Shown in pieces: positions 41,676 through 53,394 of a stretch of 64,000 nucleotides of DNA; position 1 is the first letter of the stretch, and every line of letters starts with the position of its first letter. The translations under genes were made by a program, and so were the position numbers. Origin of the DNA: Enterobacter hormaechei subsp. hoffmannii (GTDB taxonomy: Bacteria > Pseudomonadota > Gammaproteobacteria > Enterobacterales > Enterobacteriaceae). The notes below the pieces were generated by a model. The model did no database searches. It was not told the origin of the DNA and saw only the letters and a list, made by a program, of their open reading frames with translations. The stretch is taken from contig NZ_CP017186.1 in NCBI RefSeq assembly GCF_001729745.1, positions 3,162,001 through 3,226,000 of the forward strand. Reading direction: 5' to 3'.

Positions 41676-43736
41676 ATGGGTCAGGAAAAGTTATATATCG
41701 AGAAAGAGCTAAGCTGGTTAGCATTCAACGAACGTGTACTTCAGGAAGCGGCCGATAAAAGCAACCCGCTGATTGAGCGTATGCGTTTTTTAGGCATCTA
41801 TTCCAACAATCTGGATGAGTTCTACAAGGTTCGCTTCGCCGAACTGAAACGCCGAATCATCATCAGCGAAGAACAGGGCTTGAACTCCCACTCGCGGCAT
41901 CTGCTTGGAAAAATCCAGTCTCGCGTCATGAAAGCCGATCAGGAATTTGATGGCCTCTATAACGAGCTGCTGCTGGAAATGGCACGCAACCAAATCTTCC
42001 TGATCAACGAACGCCAGCTCTCCGCGAATCAGCAAAACTGGCTGCGCCACTATTTCAAACACTATCTGCGCCAGCATATCACCCCGATTCTGATCAACCG
42101 TGAAACCGATCTGGTGCAGTTCCTGAAAGATGATTACACCTATCTGGCGGTAGAAATCATTCGTGGTGAGACCATTAACTACGCGCTGCTGGAAATACCG
42201 TCTGATAAAGTCCCACGCTTTGTAAATCTGCCGCCGGAAACCCCGCGCCGACGTAAGCCGATGATCCTGCTGGATAACATTCTGCGCTACTGTCTGGACG
42301 ATATCTTCAAAGGCTTCTTCGATTACGACGCGCTCAACGCCTACTCGATGAAGATGACCCGTGATGCCGAGTACGATCTGGTGCATGAGATGGAGGCCAG
42401 CCTGATGGAGCTGATGTCTTCCAGCCTCAAGCAGCGCCTGACGGCAGAGCCGGTGCGTTTTGTCTATCAGCGCGATATGCCGGACGCGATGGTGGAGATG
42501 CTGCGCGATAAGCTGACCATCTCCCGCTACGACTCCATAATCCCCGGTGGGCGTTACCACAACTTTAAAGATTTCATTGGCTTCCCGAACGTCGGCAAAG
42601 CCAATCTGGTAAACAAACCGCTGCCGCGCCTGCGCCATATCTGGTTCGATAAATTCCGCAACGGGTTCGATGCCATCCGCGAGCGGGATGTGCTGCTCTA
42701 CTATCCGTATCACACCTTTGAACACGTGCTGGAATTGCTGCGTCAGGCCTCGTTCGATCCGAACGTGCTGGCGATTAAAATCAACATTTATCGCGTGGCG
42801 AAAGATTCCCGCATCATCGATGCGATGATCCACGCGGCGCACAACGGCAAGAAAGTGACCGTGGTGGTTGAGCTCCAGGCTCGCTTCGACGAAGAGGCCA
42901 ACATCCACTGGGCACGCCGACTGACGGAAGCGGGCGTGCACGTCATCTTCTCCGCGCCGGGGCTGAAAATTCACGCCAAGTTGTTCCTGATCTCCCGTAA
43001 AGAGGGCGACGACGTGGTGCGCTACGCCCATATCGGTACCGGGAACTTTAACGAGAAAACCGCGCGTATTTACACCGACTATTCGCTGCTGACTGCCGAT
43101 GCCCGCATCACCAACGAAGTGCGTCGGGTGTTCAACTTCATTGAGAACCCGTACCGCCCGGTGAGCTTCGATTATCTGCTGGTGTCGCCGCAGAACTCAC
43201 GGCGCCTGCTGTACGATATGATCGACAAAGAGATTGCCAATGCGCAGAACGGCTTGTCGTCCGGCATCACGCTGAAGCTCAACAATCTGGTGGACAAAGG
43301 CCTGGTGGATCGCCTGTATGCGGCCTCCAGCTCCGGCGTTCCGGTAAATCTGCTCATTCGCGGCATGTGCTCGCTCATTCCGGAACTGGAAGGCATCAGC
43401 GACAACATCCGCGTGATCAGCATTGTGGATCGCTATCTTGAACACGATCGCGTCTATATTTTCGATAACGCCGGTGATAAGCGCGTATACCTCTCGTCCG
43501 CCGACTGGATGACGCGTAACATTGATTACCGTATTGAAGTGGCGGCACCGCTGCTGGATCCTCGCCTGAAGCAGCGTATCCTAGACATTATCGAGATCCT
43601 GTTCAGCGATACGGTGAAAGCACGTTATATCGACAAAGAACTCAGTAATCGCTATGTACCGCGCGGCAATCGCCGTAAAGTGCGGTCGCAGCTGGCGATT
43701 TACGATTACATCAAATCACTTGAGCAACCCGATTAA
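41676..43736 (+). CDS. ppk: Polyphosphate kinase 1
   Basis: Reversibly builds inorganic polyphosphate from ATP. The product has 686 residues against 688 in E. coli. The difference appears to be a two-residue gap where E. coli has FDKAQFRN and this protein has FDKFRN. The autophosphorylated histidine is in [11 protein letters not shown] (His433), with the second HxKxxxxN-type region in [15 protein letters not shown]. The N-terminal [16 protein letters not shown] and [10 protein letters not shown] blocks are intact. It is followed after 3 bp by ppx, so polyphosphate synthesis and degradation share an operon. Confidence 0.98.
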   Translation: MGQEKLYIEKELSWLAFNERVLQEAADKSNPLIERMRFLGIYSNNLDEFYKVRFAELKRRIIISEEQGLNSHSRHLLGKIQSRVMKADQEFDGLYNELLLEMARNQIFLINERQLSANQQNWLRHYFKHYLRQHITPILINRETDLVQFLKDDYTYLAVEIIRGETINYALLEIPSDKVPRFVNLPPETPRRRKPMILLDNILRYCLDDIFKGFFDYDALNAYSMKMTRDAEYDLVHEMEASLMELMSSSLKQRLTAEPVRFVYQRDMPDAMVEMLRDKLTISRYDSIIPGGRYHNFKDFIGFPNVGKANLVNKPLPRLRHIWFDKFRNGFDAIRERDVLLYYPYHTFEHVLELLRQASFDPNVLAIKINIYRVAKDSRIIDAMIHAAHNGKKVTVVVELQARFDEEANIHWARRLTEAGVHVIFSAPGLKIHAKLFLISRKEGDDVVRYAHIGTGNFNEKTARIYTDYSLLTADARITNEVRRVFNFIENPYRPVSFDYLLVSPQNSRRLLYDMIDKEIANAQNGLSSGITLKLNNLVDKGLVDRLYAASSSGVPVNLLIRGMCSLIPELEGISDNIRVISIVDRYLEHDRVYIFDNAGDKRVYLSSADWMTRNIDYRIEVAAPLLDPRLKQRILDIIEILFSDTVKARYIDKELSNRYVPRGNRRKVRSQLAIYDYIKSLEQPD

Positions 43737-47523
<3,787 letters not shown>

Positions 47524-47873
47524 AGATGCTCGTTTACAACCCTTGCGCTCCAGAGGGTAAATGAAGACAGGCATCCAACCTGACGTACACGATGCCCGGA
47601 AAATTCCTGGCAAGCACAGTGGAGGTGGGATTTTAAATATCAACGACGAGATGCTGTTGACCTAAATCAAATTAATTTATCTGAATAAACATTTCTTACA
47701 TTTTATTTGAATATTTTTCCTGTAATTATCAATGCGATAAATAAAAGCGTTGTTTTTAATAACATAAATTAATGTAAGCATTGACGGTATTTTACATTTC
47801 GCTGAATTGACCCCGACTTGCGGCTGTGCATTAATAGCCGTATCGCCCAAAAGGGTATACTCAGGAAAAGAAA
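47524..47873. other. AT-rich intergenic region pdeF-yfgG
   Basis: 350 bp with no supported gene, containing the divergent promoters of pdeF and yfgG. The segment 47660-47790 is strongly AT-rich with several A/T tracts, and an FNR-like site lies at 47657-47670. A small hairpin, CGGCTGTGCATTAATAGCCG, at 47821-47840 precedes yfgG. Confidence 0.55.
47657..47670 (-). promoter_or_regulatory. FNR-type site upstream of pdeF
   Basis: TTGAC-CTAA-ATCAA matches the FNR consensus TTGAT-N4-ATCAA with one mismatch, 134 bp before the pdeF start. Anaerobic expression of E. coli yfgF makes this a sensible target. The distance to the start codon is long, so the promoter would have a long leader. Confidence 0.55.
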
Positions 47874-48062
47874 GTGAGTCAGGCTACGCGTATGCGAAAA
47901 CGACATCGATTTAACACCCGGATGACCCGCATCATACTGCTCATCAGTTTCCTGTTTTTCTTTGGCCGCTTTGTTTATTCCTCCATTGGCGCCTGGTATC
48001 ACCATCAGGACAAAATTCAGTCGCAGCAATCAGGTCTTGTAGTGGATTCGCCCGAGCGCTAA
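47874..48062 (+). CDS. yfgG: YfgG, small membrane protein linked to nickel/cobalt stress
   Basis: A 62-residue protein starting at a GTG (read as Met), SQATRMRKRHRFNTRMTRII, with AGGAAAAG upstream. It matches E. coli YfgG (63 residues) almost throughout. A strongly basic N-terminus precedes one membrane helix (about 18-37, RIILLISFLFFFGRFVYSS), and the tail is polar. The E. coli homologue is reported to help resist nickel and cobalt. It is divergent from pdeF, as in E. coli. The conserved backbone ends here and an accessory block begins. Confidence 0.88.
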   Translation: MSQATRMRKRHRFNTRMTRIILLISFLFFFGRFVYSSIGAWYHHQDKIQSQQSGLVVDSPER

Positions 48063-48218
48063 AGCGTGTTCGCTCCAGGCAGACAATCTGTATCGCACTG
48101 TATCCCGAGCGCTACGCTGACAAACCGGTACAAAACGCCCGCAAAAGCAAACATCCCCGATACATAAAAATGGTCTTCTGTGTCCCTCGCCATAATAAAC
48201 TGATGAGGAGAGCCACAG

Positions 48219-48686
48219 ATGATTCGTCGATATTTCCTGCTTCCTGTATTTGCGCTGACGTCCTTTGCTGGCGCACTTGCCGCACCGTTGGATGGCCTGA
48301 GCGCCGCTGATGTTAATGGCCCGGCCGCCGTAGCGCCGCAGGAAAAACCCCAGCCGCCAGCAAAACTGATCGTCGACCCACCGCTGGCGGGACCGCTGAG
48401 TAAAGGTGCGGTCTTTATTCAGTACCGCGTCGAAAACCTGCGCATTGAACCTGTATTTGGACCCGACGCGCTGAAAGTCACTCCGCGTATCGGCCATATT
48501 CACGTAGTGGTGGATGACGCGCCCTGGCACTGGGCTGATACCAGCGGCGAGCCGGTGATCCTGGTCGGGCTGCCCGCCGGGAAACACAAGGTAACCATCA
48601 TCGTTGCCGACCCGACGCATAAGCCCATCGACCATAAAACCGTTGAATTCACCGTGCCGCCACACGCCGCGGTTCACCACTTTTAA
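48219..48686 (+). CDS. Exported DUF6130-type protein
   Basis: A 155-residue protein with a Sec signal (MIRRYFLLPVFALTSFAGALA, cleaved before APL). A proline/alanine-rich linker (PAAVAPQEKPQPPAK) is followed by a compact beta-rich domain. That domain contains GHIHVVVDDAPWHWADTSGEPVI and GLPAGKHKVTIIVADPTHKPID, and ends in VPPHAAVHHF. The histidines (HIHV, WHW, HHF) could bind metal, but this is speculation. I place it with the DUF6130 family by general resemblance. A GAGGAG ribosome site precedes the ATG. It is followed after 10 bp by a hydrolase gene and is probably cotranscribed. No function is known to me. Confidence 0.75.
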   Translation: MIRRYFLLPVFALTSFAGALAAPLDGLSAADVNGPAAVAPQEKPQPPAKLIVDPPLAGPLSKGAVFIQYRVENLRIEPVFGPDALKVTPRIGHIHVVVDDAPWHWADTSGEPVILVGLPAGKHKVTIIVADPTHKPIDHKTVEFTVPPHAAVHHF

Positions 48687-48696
48687 GGAGCCTGTT

Positions 48697-49443
48697 ATGA
48701 AAGCATTGTCTGTATTAACAGCGGCGCTGCTGGCGGTTTCCACCAGCGCGCTGGCAGAGACGAAAGCCAGCGTGGTGCTGGTGCACGGGGCGTTTGCCGA
48801 CGGCAGCAGCTGGAATAAGGTGATTACCCGGCTGCAAAAACACCATACCGAGGTCATTGCGGTACAACTTCCGCTCACGTCTCTGAAAGATGATGTCGCC
48901 GCCACGCAGCGTGCTATCGCCCGGGCTCATGGCGACGTTGTGCTGGTCGGGCACTCCTGGGGCGGGTCGGTAATCAGCGAAGCGGGCAATAATGCGCGGG
49001 TGAAGTCTCTGGTTTACGTTGCCGCTTTTGCGCCGGATTCCGGCCAGTCGACCGCAGATCTGGCAGACAGTTATCCTGCTCCGCCAGGGAGCGCCAGCCT
49101 CGCTAAAACGGCAGAGGGGTATTTATATCTGCCGACAAAAGCGGTCAGCGAGAATTTTGCCCCTGACGTGAAGGACGTTGAGCGCAGCGTGATTGCCGCG
49201 ACGCAGAGCCCCATTAAGGCCAATGCGTTTGGGGAGAAAGTCGCGCATGCCGCCTGGCATGACAAACCGAGCTGGTATGTGGTCAGCAAAAATGACCGGA
49301 TGATCAATCCTGAGCTTGAGCGCGCAATGGCGAAGAAAATCAACGCCAACACCACGGAGGTTGCGGCAAGCCATGTATCGATGGTCAGCCGGCCGGACGT
49401 TGTTACCCGTACGATTGAACAGGCGTTATCGGGTCAACAGTGA
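48697..49443 (+). CDS. Exported alpha/beta-fold hydrolase
   Basis: A 248-residue protein with a cleavable signal (MKALSVLTAALLAVSTSALA, cut before ETK). The catalytic triad is visible: GHSWGGS with Ser87, SKNDRM for the acid, and AASHVSM for the histidine. VLVHGAFADGSSWNKVI supplies the oxyanion hole and is typical of the EstC/salicylate-esterase-like branch. The ATG at 48697 has AAGGAG 7 bases upstream; the frame is open 93 bases further but overlaps the preceding gene. The periplasmic location and an unknown ester substrate are inferred. It ends at a terminator-like foldback. Confidence 0.88.
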   Translation: MKALSVLTAALLAVSTSALAETKASVVLVHGAFADGSSWNKVITRLQKHHTEVIAVQLPLTSLKDDVAATQRAIARAHGDVVLVGHSWGGSVISEAGNNARVKSLVYVAAFAPDSGQSTADLADSYPAPPGSASLAKTAEGYLYLPTKAVSENFAPDVKDVERSVIAATQSPIKANAFGEKVAHAAWHDKPSWYVVSKNDRMINPELERAMAKKINANTTEVAASHVSMVSRPDVVTRTIEQALSGQQ

Positions 49444-49449
49444 TAAAAA

Positions 49450-49500
49450 AAGCCCGCATGATGAACGGTCCGACTTCGGGCCACGCCATCCTACGGGCTT
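49450..49500 (+). terminator. Foldback after the hydrolase gene
   Basis: AAGCCCG (49450-49456) pairs with CGGGCTT (49494-49500), and an inner GGTCCGA-CTT-CGGGCC stem lies between them. An A7 run precedes it. The long interior makes it an imperfect terminator for the plus strand, or for the minus-strand ompV-type gene that converges on it. Confidence 0.45.
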
Positions 49501-49573
49501 TATGTACTTCCGGCTCCTGTAACGGGGTTATGTGCGGTTTTGTCACAAACGCGCCTTCGCCCTCACTGAACCA

Positions 49574-50410
49574 TCAGAAGCTATACGTCACCTTCAAACT
49601 TCCCACAGGAGACGTTTTTCGCTGAACAATGGGGCTATCGCCCGCCTCTCCCGTCAGCTGCGTAACGCCAGCTGCGGCAAGCAGGCTCCAGCGGGAGGTG
49701 AGCTTATGGGTCCAGTCCAGGTTCAGCGAATAGGCGTATATGCCCGATCCGGCATCATGTCGGGCAAATCCCGATGCGGCCGACTGGGCGGCGCTGACCC
49801 CGTAGTACGTTTGCATGTACTTGCTGGATCCCCAGCTGCCGGTCAGCGCCAGCGTCACCGAGTTTTCAGGAGAGGTGTAGAGCGGGCTGGCAATGCCGAA
49901 GTGCACAGCCTCACCGTTGTCTCTTTCCGAAACCGGGACCTCAGCCTGCAGCTGCACGTTAAGCCAGTCAGTTACCCTGTACCCCAGCCCCGGCACAACG
50001 ACGGCTGAGCCTTTGACGTCACCCATCCCCCGCAGATAGTCGCTGCCGGAGGCGATTGAATCGCTGCTTACGTCGCGATCCTTACGTCCTGCGCGATAGC
50101 TCAGCGCAGCGCTGTAATCCAGGTTGCCAACGCGGTTGCCGTAGCCGAGCCCGCGGGTGGTACTGATAAAGAACCCATTTGCCATCGCGTAATCAACCAC
50201 CTGAGCCGCAGTAACGCGGCTCTTATCCGAACCGGAATAGCGTGGCGCAACATCCACGCCGCCCCCCAGGGTTAACACGTTGTCCTGGCGCTGCCCGGCC
50301 GCCAGCGCCGGGGTAGCCAGTAACGCCAGGACGGCCCCCGACAGGATGCTTTTCACGCTGCGACCGATGAGTGAACGGGGGAACCTGTGACGCAGTTTGC
50401 AGTTTCTCAT
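49574..50410 (-). CDS. MipA/OmpV-family outer-membrane protein
   Basis: A 278-residue protein with a long basic N-terminus and signal sequence (SVKSILSGAVLALLATPALA, cleaved before AGQRQ). The mature part alternates polar and hydrophobic residues and ends in Phe (GSLKVTYSF), as outer-membrane beta-barrels do. LTLGGGVDVAPRYSGSDKS and GLGYRVTDWLNVQLQAEVPVS are typical of MipA/OmpV proteins, which act as porins or scaffolds for murein enzymes. It is divergent from a two-component system across 205 bp, and such pairs are often regulated by the adjacent response regulator. Confidence 0.88.
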   Translation of the reverse strand: MRNCKLRHRFPRSLIGRSVKSILSGAVLALLATPALAAGQRQDNVLTLGGGVDVAPRYSGSDKSRVTAAQVVDYAMANGFFISTTRGLGYGNRVGNLDYSAALSYRAGRKDRDVSSDSIASGSDYLRGMGDVKGSAVVVPGLGYRVTDWLNVQLQAEVPVSERDNGEAVHFGIASPLYTSPENSVTLALTGSWGSSKYMQTYYGVSAAQSAASGFARHDAGSGIYAYSLNLDWTHKLTSRWSLLAAAGVTQLTGEAGDSPIVQRKTSPVGSLKVTYSF

Positions 50411-50615
50411 TAAAGAAGCCCTTTTGGATTCAGATGGTTACGATTCAAGCGGTGTTAAACGCCAGCGCGCTCATTCTGAATACCCTCCCTAAGGTTCTTA
50501 TGAGCCGAAAATGAAGAAACGCTGAAGCACGTGCTGGTTCTGTAAAGTTGAATGATTTCCTGATACCGTTTTTTTCTTAAGCTGTTCTTCATCCACTGCT
50601 GATACCGTTACCTTT

Positions 50616-51293
50616 GTGAAAATTCTACTAATTGAAGACGACCTGGATCTCGGCAACGGCGTACGTTTCGCCCTTGCAGATCAAGGATTTGATGTCATAT
50701 GGGTACGCCGGAAAGAGGATGCGCTGCATCAGCTTGAGCTCTGCGTGCCGGAGCTTATCCTGCTCGACCTGGGGCTGCCCGATGGCGATGGCATGAGCCT
50801 GATGACGCGTCTGCGTCAGCAGCTCCGGGGGATCCCCGTCATTATCCTGACGGCGCGAGGCACGCTGCAGGACCGCCTGTGCGGGCTGGACGCGGGCGCG
50901 GACGACTATCTGGTCAAACCTTTTGTTCTCGCCGAGCTGCTGGCACGCGTGAGAGCCCTTGCGCGACGCAGTTACGGTTTTGAAAATGAGGCAATAGAAA
51001 TTCGCGGTTTGTCGCTTCATATTCCGACGCGTCGCGTAACGGTGAGCGCACGCCACGTTGAGCTGACGGCAAGCGAATATGCGCTGCTTGAAACGTTAAT
51101 GCTGCGCGCCGATCGCGTGCTTACGCGGCGGTATCTGGAAGAGAGGATATTCGGCACGAAAGAAAATCTCAGCAACGCGCTCGACGTGCATATGGGTAAC
51201 CTGCGGCGAAAAATTGGCGATGGCTTTGTGCGAACGGTGCGGGGCGTAGGGTACGTCATTGATACCGTACCGGTTCAGAAGGCGGCAGGTTGA
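50616..51293 (+). CDS. OmpR-family response regulator
   Basis: A 225-residue two-domain regulator starting at a GTG. The receiver domain (1-115) has the acidic pair ED at 7-9, the phosphoacceptor Asp51 in LILLDLGLPDG, Thr79 and Lys101 in YLVKPF. The C-terminal winged helix (about 128-220) contains ELTASEYALLETLM and LDVHMGNLRRKIGDGFVRTVRGVGYVI. It is similar to QseB/PmrA. It is cotranscribed with the kinase (one-base overlap). The likely target is the divergent MipA/OmpV gene; a loose PmrA-type repeat (CCTAAG-N5-TATGAG, 50488-50504) lies between them. Confidence 0.93.
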   Translation: MKILLIEDDLDLGNGVRFALADQGFDVIWVRRKEDALHQLELCVPELILLDLGLPDGDGMSLMTRLRQQLRGIPVIILTARGTLQDRLCGLDAGADDYLVKPFVLAELLARVRALARRSYGFENEAIEIRGLSLHIPTRRVTVSARHVELTASEYALLETLMLRADRVLTRRYLEERIFGTKENLSNALDVHMGNLRRKIGDGFVRTVRGVGYVIDTVPVQKAAG

Positions 51294-52681
51294 TGCGTAA
51301 TTTTTGGTACCGCCTCAGGCTCCCTACGCTGGTCAGGCGAATGCTGGTCGCCCAGATGCTGCTGCTTACGTTGCTCTGGTGTTTCTTTTTAACCTTCATT
51401 TTGCTGGAGGACCTGCGCAGCCCTCCAATACTCACGGGCAGTGAGACTTACGAAACCCTCTTTTCCCTGGTTGAGAGCATGGAGGATAGGCCGCAGGCGC
51501 GTAATGAGGTGCTGGCCGCGTTCAGCAAGGCGCTGCGGGAGGGGTATGGCGGCGGTGAAGATCCGGAACTCGCTATCAACCTGATCGTTCGCAAGCATAA
51601 TGAGATTATTTTTTCTTCGCGTGGCGCGCCAACGGAGGTGAAAAATAGCCGCCTGGGGGAAATGCAGCGCGTCCGGACCGGAGACCACACCTGGACGAGC
51701 CGCACGCTCAAATCTGCGCGCTCCGACGTGAAGGTCACCCTTTTCACCCCGGCCGGCAGCTGGAATTTCTTTATCTACCTGAACTCGCGCGGCTATTACG
51801 TCATGCCGCTGCTGGTATGCATCCCTTTTCTTCTGTTTCCCGCGTGGCTGTCAATCCGCATCGCGATGCGCCCCTGGAACAGGGTAGTGAATGAAATTTC
51901 ATTGCGCACGCCAGACGATCTCTCTCCCTTAAAAGCCGTTCCCAGGCACAGGGAGCTGCGCCAGACGGTGGACGCGATTAATGACTTTCTCGCCAGGGTG
52001 CGGGAAAGCGCCGAAAGGGAAAGGGTGTTTATTGCCGATGCCGCGCACGAGCTGCGTACGCCGCTGGCCGCGATGCGAATCAACGTCGAGGCGCTTCAGT
52101 CCTCGGTCATCAGCGAAAGCCAGCAGGAGCTGCTTGCAGGCATTGTTCGCAGCAATAGCCGTGCTGCTCGTCTCGTCAATCAGCTTCTGCTGATGAAGCA
52201 CAGCGAAGCGCACATCGACACGGAAATGGAGCCAGTGCCGCTGACAACGCTTATTCAGGAGCGAATGGCCGCACTGGAGCCGCTGGCATCGGCACGCGGG
52301 ATTGAGTTTGAATTCTTCGCCGACGATGAAATCCATGTCGCAGGCATTCGGGAACGTCTGGTGTCGCTGATCGACAATTTAATTGAGAATGCCGTGAAGT
52401 ACAGCCCTGAGGGTGGACGCATTGAGGTACAACTGCAATCGCGTGATAAGTCCGCTCAGCTGCGCGTCTCAGACGCGGGCCCCGGTATCCCGGTTGAACT
52501 GCGGGAGCGCGTGTTCGACAGATTTTTCCGCGATCCTAATCAGACCCAAAGCGGGAGTGGACTGGGGCTTGCCATCGTCAAAGCCGTTACGCAGCAACAC
52601 AACGGCAGGGTCAATCTGAGTACGTCAGCCGAAGGTGGTCTTATGGTGACCGTTGATTTCCCGAATCCGGCGTTCGCATGA
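51293..52681 (+). CDS. Sensor histidine kinase, partner of the upstream response regulator
   Basis: A 462-residue membrane kinase from the ATG at 51293. TM1 spans about 17-38 and TM2 about 168-190, leaving a periplasmic sensor of about 130 residues with no domain I can name. The HisKA box FIADAAHELRTPLAAMR carries His252. The ATPase domain shows LIDNLIENAVKYSPEGG (N box), VSDAGPGIP, FDRFFRD and SGSGLGLAIVKAV. The order and overlap with the regulator gene define a QseBC/PmrAB-like pair. The stimulus is unknown. Confidence 0.93.
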   Translation: MRNFWYRLRLPTLVRRMLVAQMLLLTLLWCFFLTFILLEDLRSPPILTGSETYETLFSLVESMEDRPQARNEVLAAFSKALREGYGGGEDPELAINLIVRKHNEIIFSSRGAPTEVKNSRLGEMQRVRTGDHTWTSRTLKSARSDVKVTLFTPAGSWNFFIYLNSRGYYVMPLLVCIPFLLFPAWLSIRIAMRPWNRVVNEISLRTPDDLSPLKAVPRHRELRQTVDAINDFLARVRESAERERVFIADAAHELRTPLAAMRINVEALQSSVISESQQELLAGIVRSNSRAARLVNQLLLMKHSEAHIDTEMEPVPLTTLIQERMAALEPLASARGIEFEFFADDEIHVAGIRERLVSLIDNLIENAVKYSPEGGRIEVQLQSRDKSAQLRVSDAGPGIPVELRERVFDRFFRDPNQTQSGSGLGLAIVKAVTQQHNGRVNLSTSAEGGLMVTVDFPNPAFA

Positions 52682-52848
52682 ACGTAAACTCGGCGCTACA
52701 CGTCCTGACATGTGTCAGCGCAGCGTTACTTCACGTATGCCGCAGATTGCTTCAATAAAATTACCGTATTTGTTATATTGTTACTTACTGATTATTCACC
52801 TCTGCGGTGCCAAAAAGAACAAGATTCACCGCAACCCAGGACAGAAAA

Positions 52849-53328
52849 ATGTTAGATTACCGCTTCCCGACAGCTTTGCAGATGGTTCTCAGCGTAGCGA
52901 TGGCGGAGCAATCGGGTGAACGTTCGACGAGTGCAATCCTGGCTTACGGCCTGGAAGCGAATCCGAGCTTTATCCGCAAATTAATGGTTCCTCTCGCCCG
53001 GGACGGCATTATCGTCTCCACGCTTGGCCGCAACGGCTCTATTCACCTTGGCCGCCCGGCTGAAGAGATCACCCTGCGTGATATCTACCTTTCCGTCACT
53101 GAAGATAAAAAGCTGTGGGCGTCCCGTCCTGACGTCCCGGCCCGCTGTGTGGTCAGCGCCAACGCCTGCTGGTACTTCAAATCAATCGCTGATGAAGCGG
53201 AGCAGGCTTCGTTAGCGGTTTTAGCGCGCCATACCGTCGCCAGCGCGCTGGAAGAGGTGAAAAAAGCCGATACCAGCGGGTGCGATCCGGTGCCGGAACT
53301 CTGTACGCAGCATAAAAAAGCGCCTTAA
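52849..53328 (+). CDS. oqxR: OqxR, Rrf2-family repressor of the OqxAB efflux pump
   Basis: A 159-residue Rrf2/IscR-type winged-helix regulator. The N-terminus MLDYRFPTALQMVLSVAMAEQSGERSTS with ILAYGLEANPSFIRKLM as the recognition region matches Klebsiella OqxR as I remember it. Cysteines fall in ARCVVSANACWYFK and at the C-terminus (GCDPVPELC), so a redox or metal cofactor is possible, although the IscR-type three-cysteine cluster is not clear. It lies convergent to oqxB, next to the pump it represses. Loss of OqxR is a known route to oqxAB overexpression; here the frame is intact. Confidence 0.93.
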   Translation: MLDYRFPTALQMVLSVAMAEQSGERSTSAILAYGLEANPSFIRKLMVPLARDGIIVSTLGRNGSIHLGRPAEEITLRDIYLSVTEDKKLWASRPDVPARCVVSANACWYFKSIADEAEQASLAVLARHTVASALEEVKKADTSGCDPVPELCTQHKKAP

Positions 53329-53343
53329 TCCTGACGGATTGCG

Positions 53344-53380
53344 AAAAAAAAGCCGCCTTCACAATGAAGGCGGCTTTTTG
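53344..53380. terminator. Bidirectional terminator between oqxR and oqxB
   Basis: A-run, AGCCGCCTTC-ACAAT-GAAGGCGGCT (10-bp perfect stem), T-run, in the 66-bp gap between convergent oqxR and oqxB. Confidence 0.9.
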
Positions 53381-53394
53381 TTATCTGCTACGTC

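Noticed and set aside
41790..43031. 413-codon frame opposite ppk
   Set aside because: Shadow of the ppk codon pattern, no recognisable protein features.
48604..48696. Upstream extension of the alpha/beta hydrolase
   Set aside because: It would overlap the preceding gene by 83 bp and put 31 residues before a perfect signal peptide. The ATG at 48697 has a good ribosome site.
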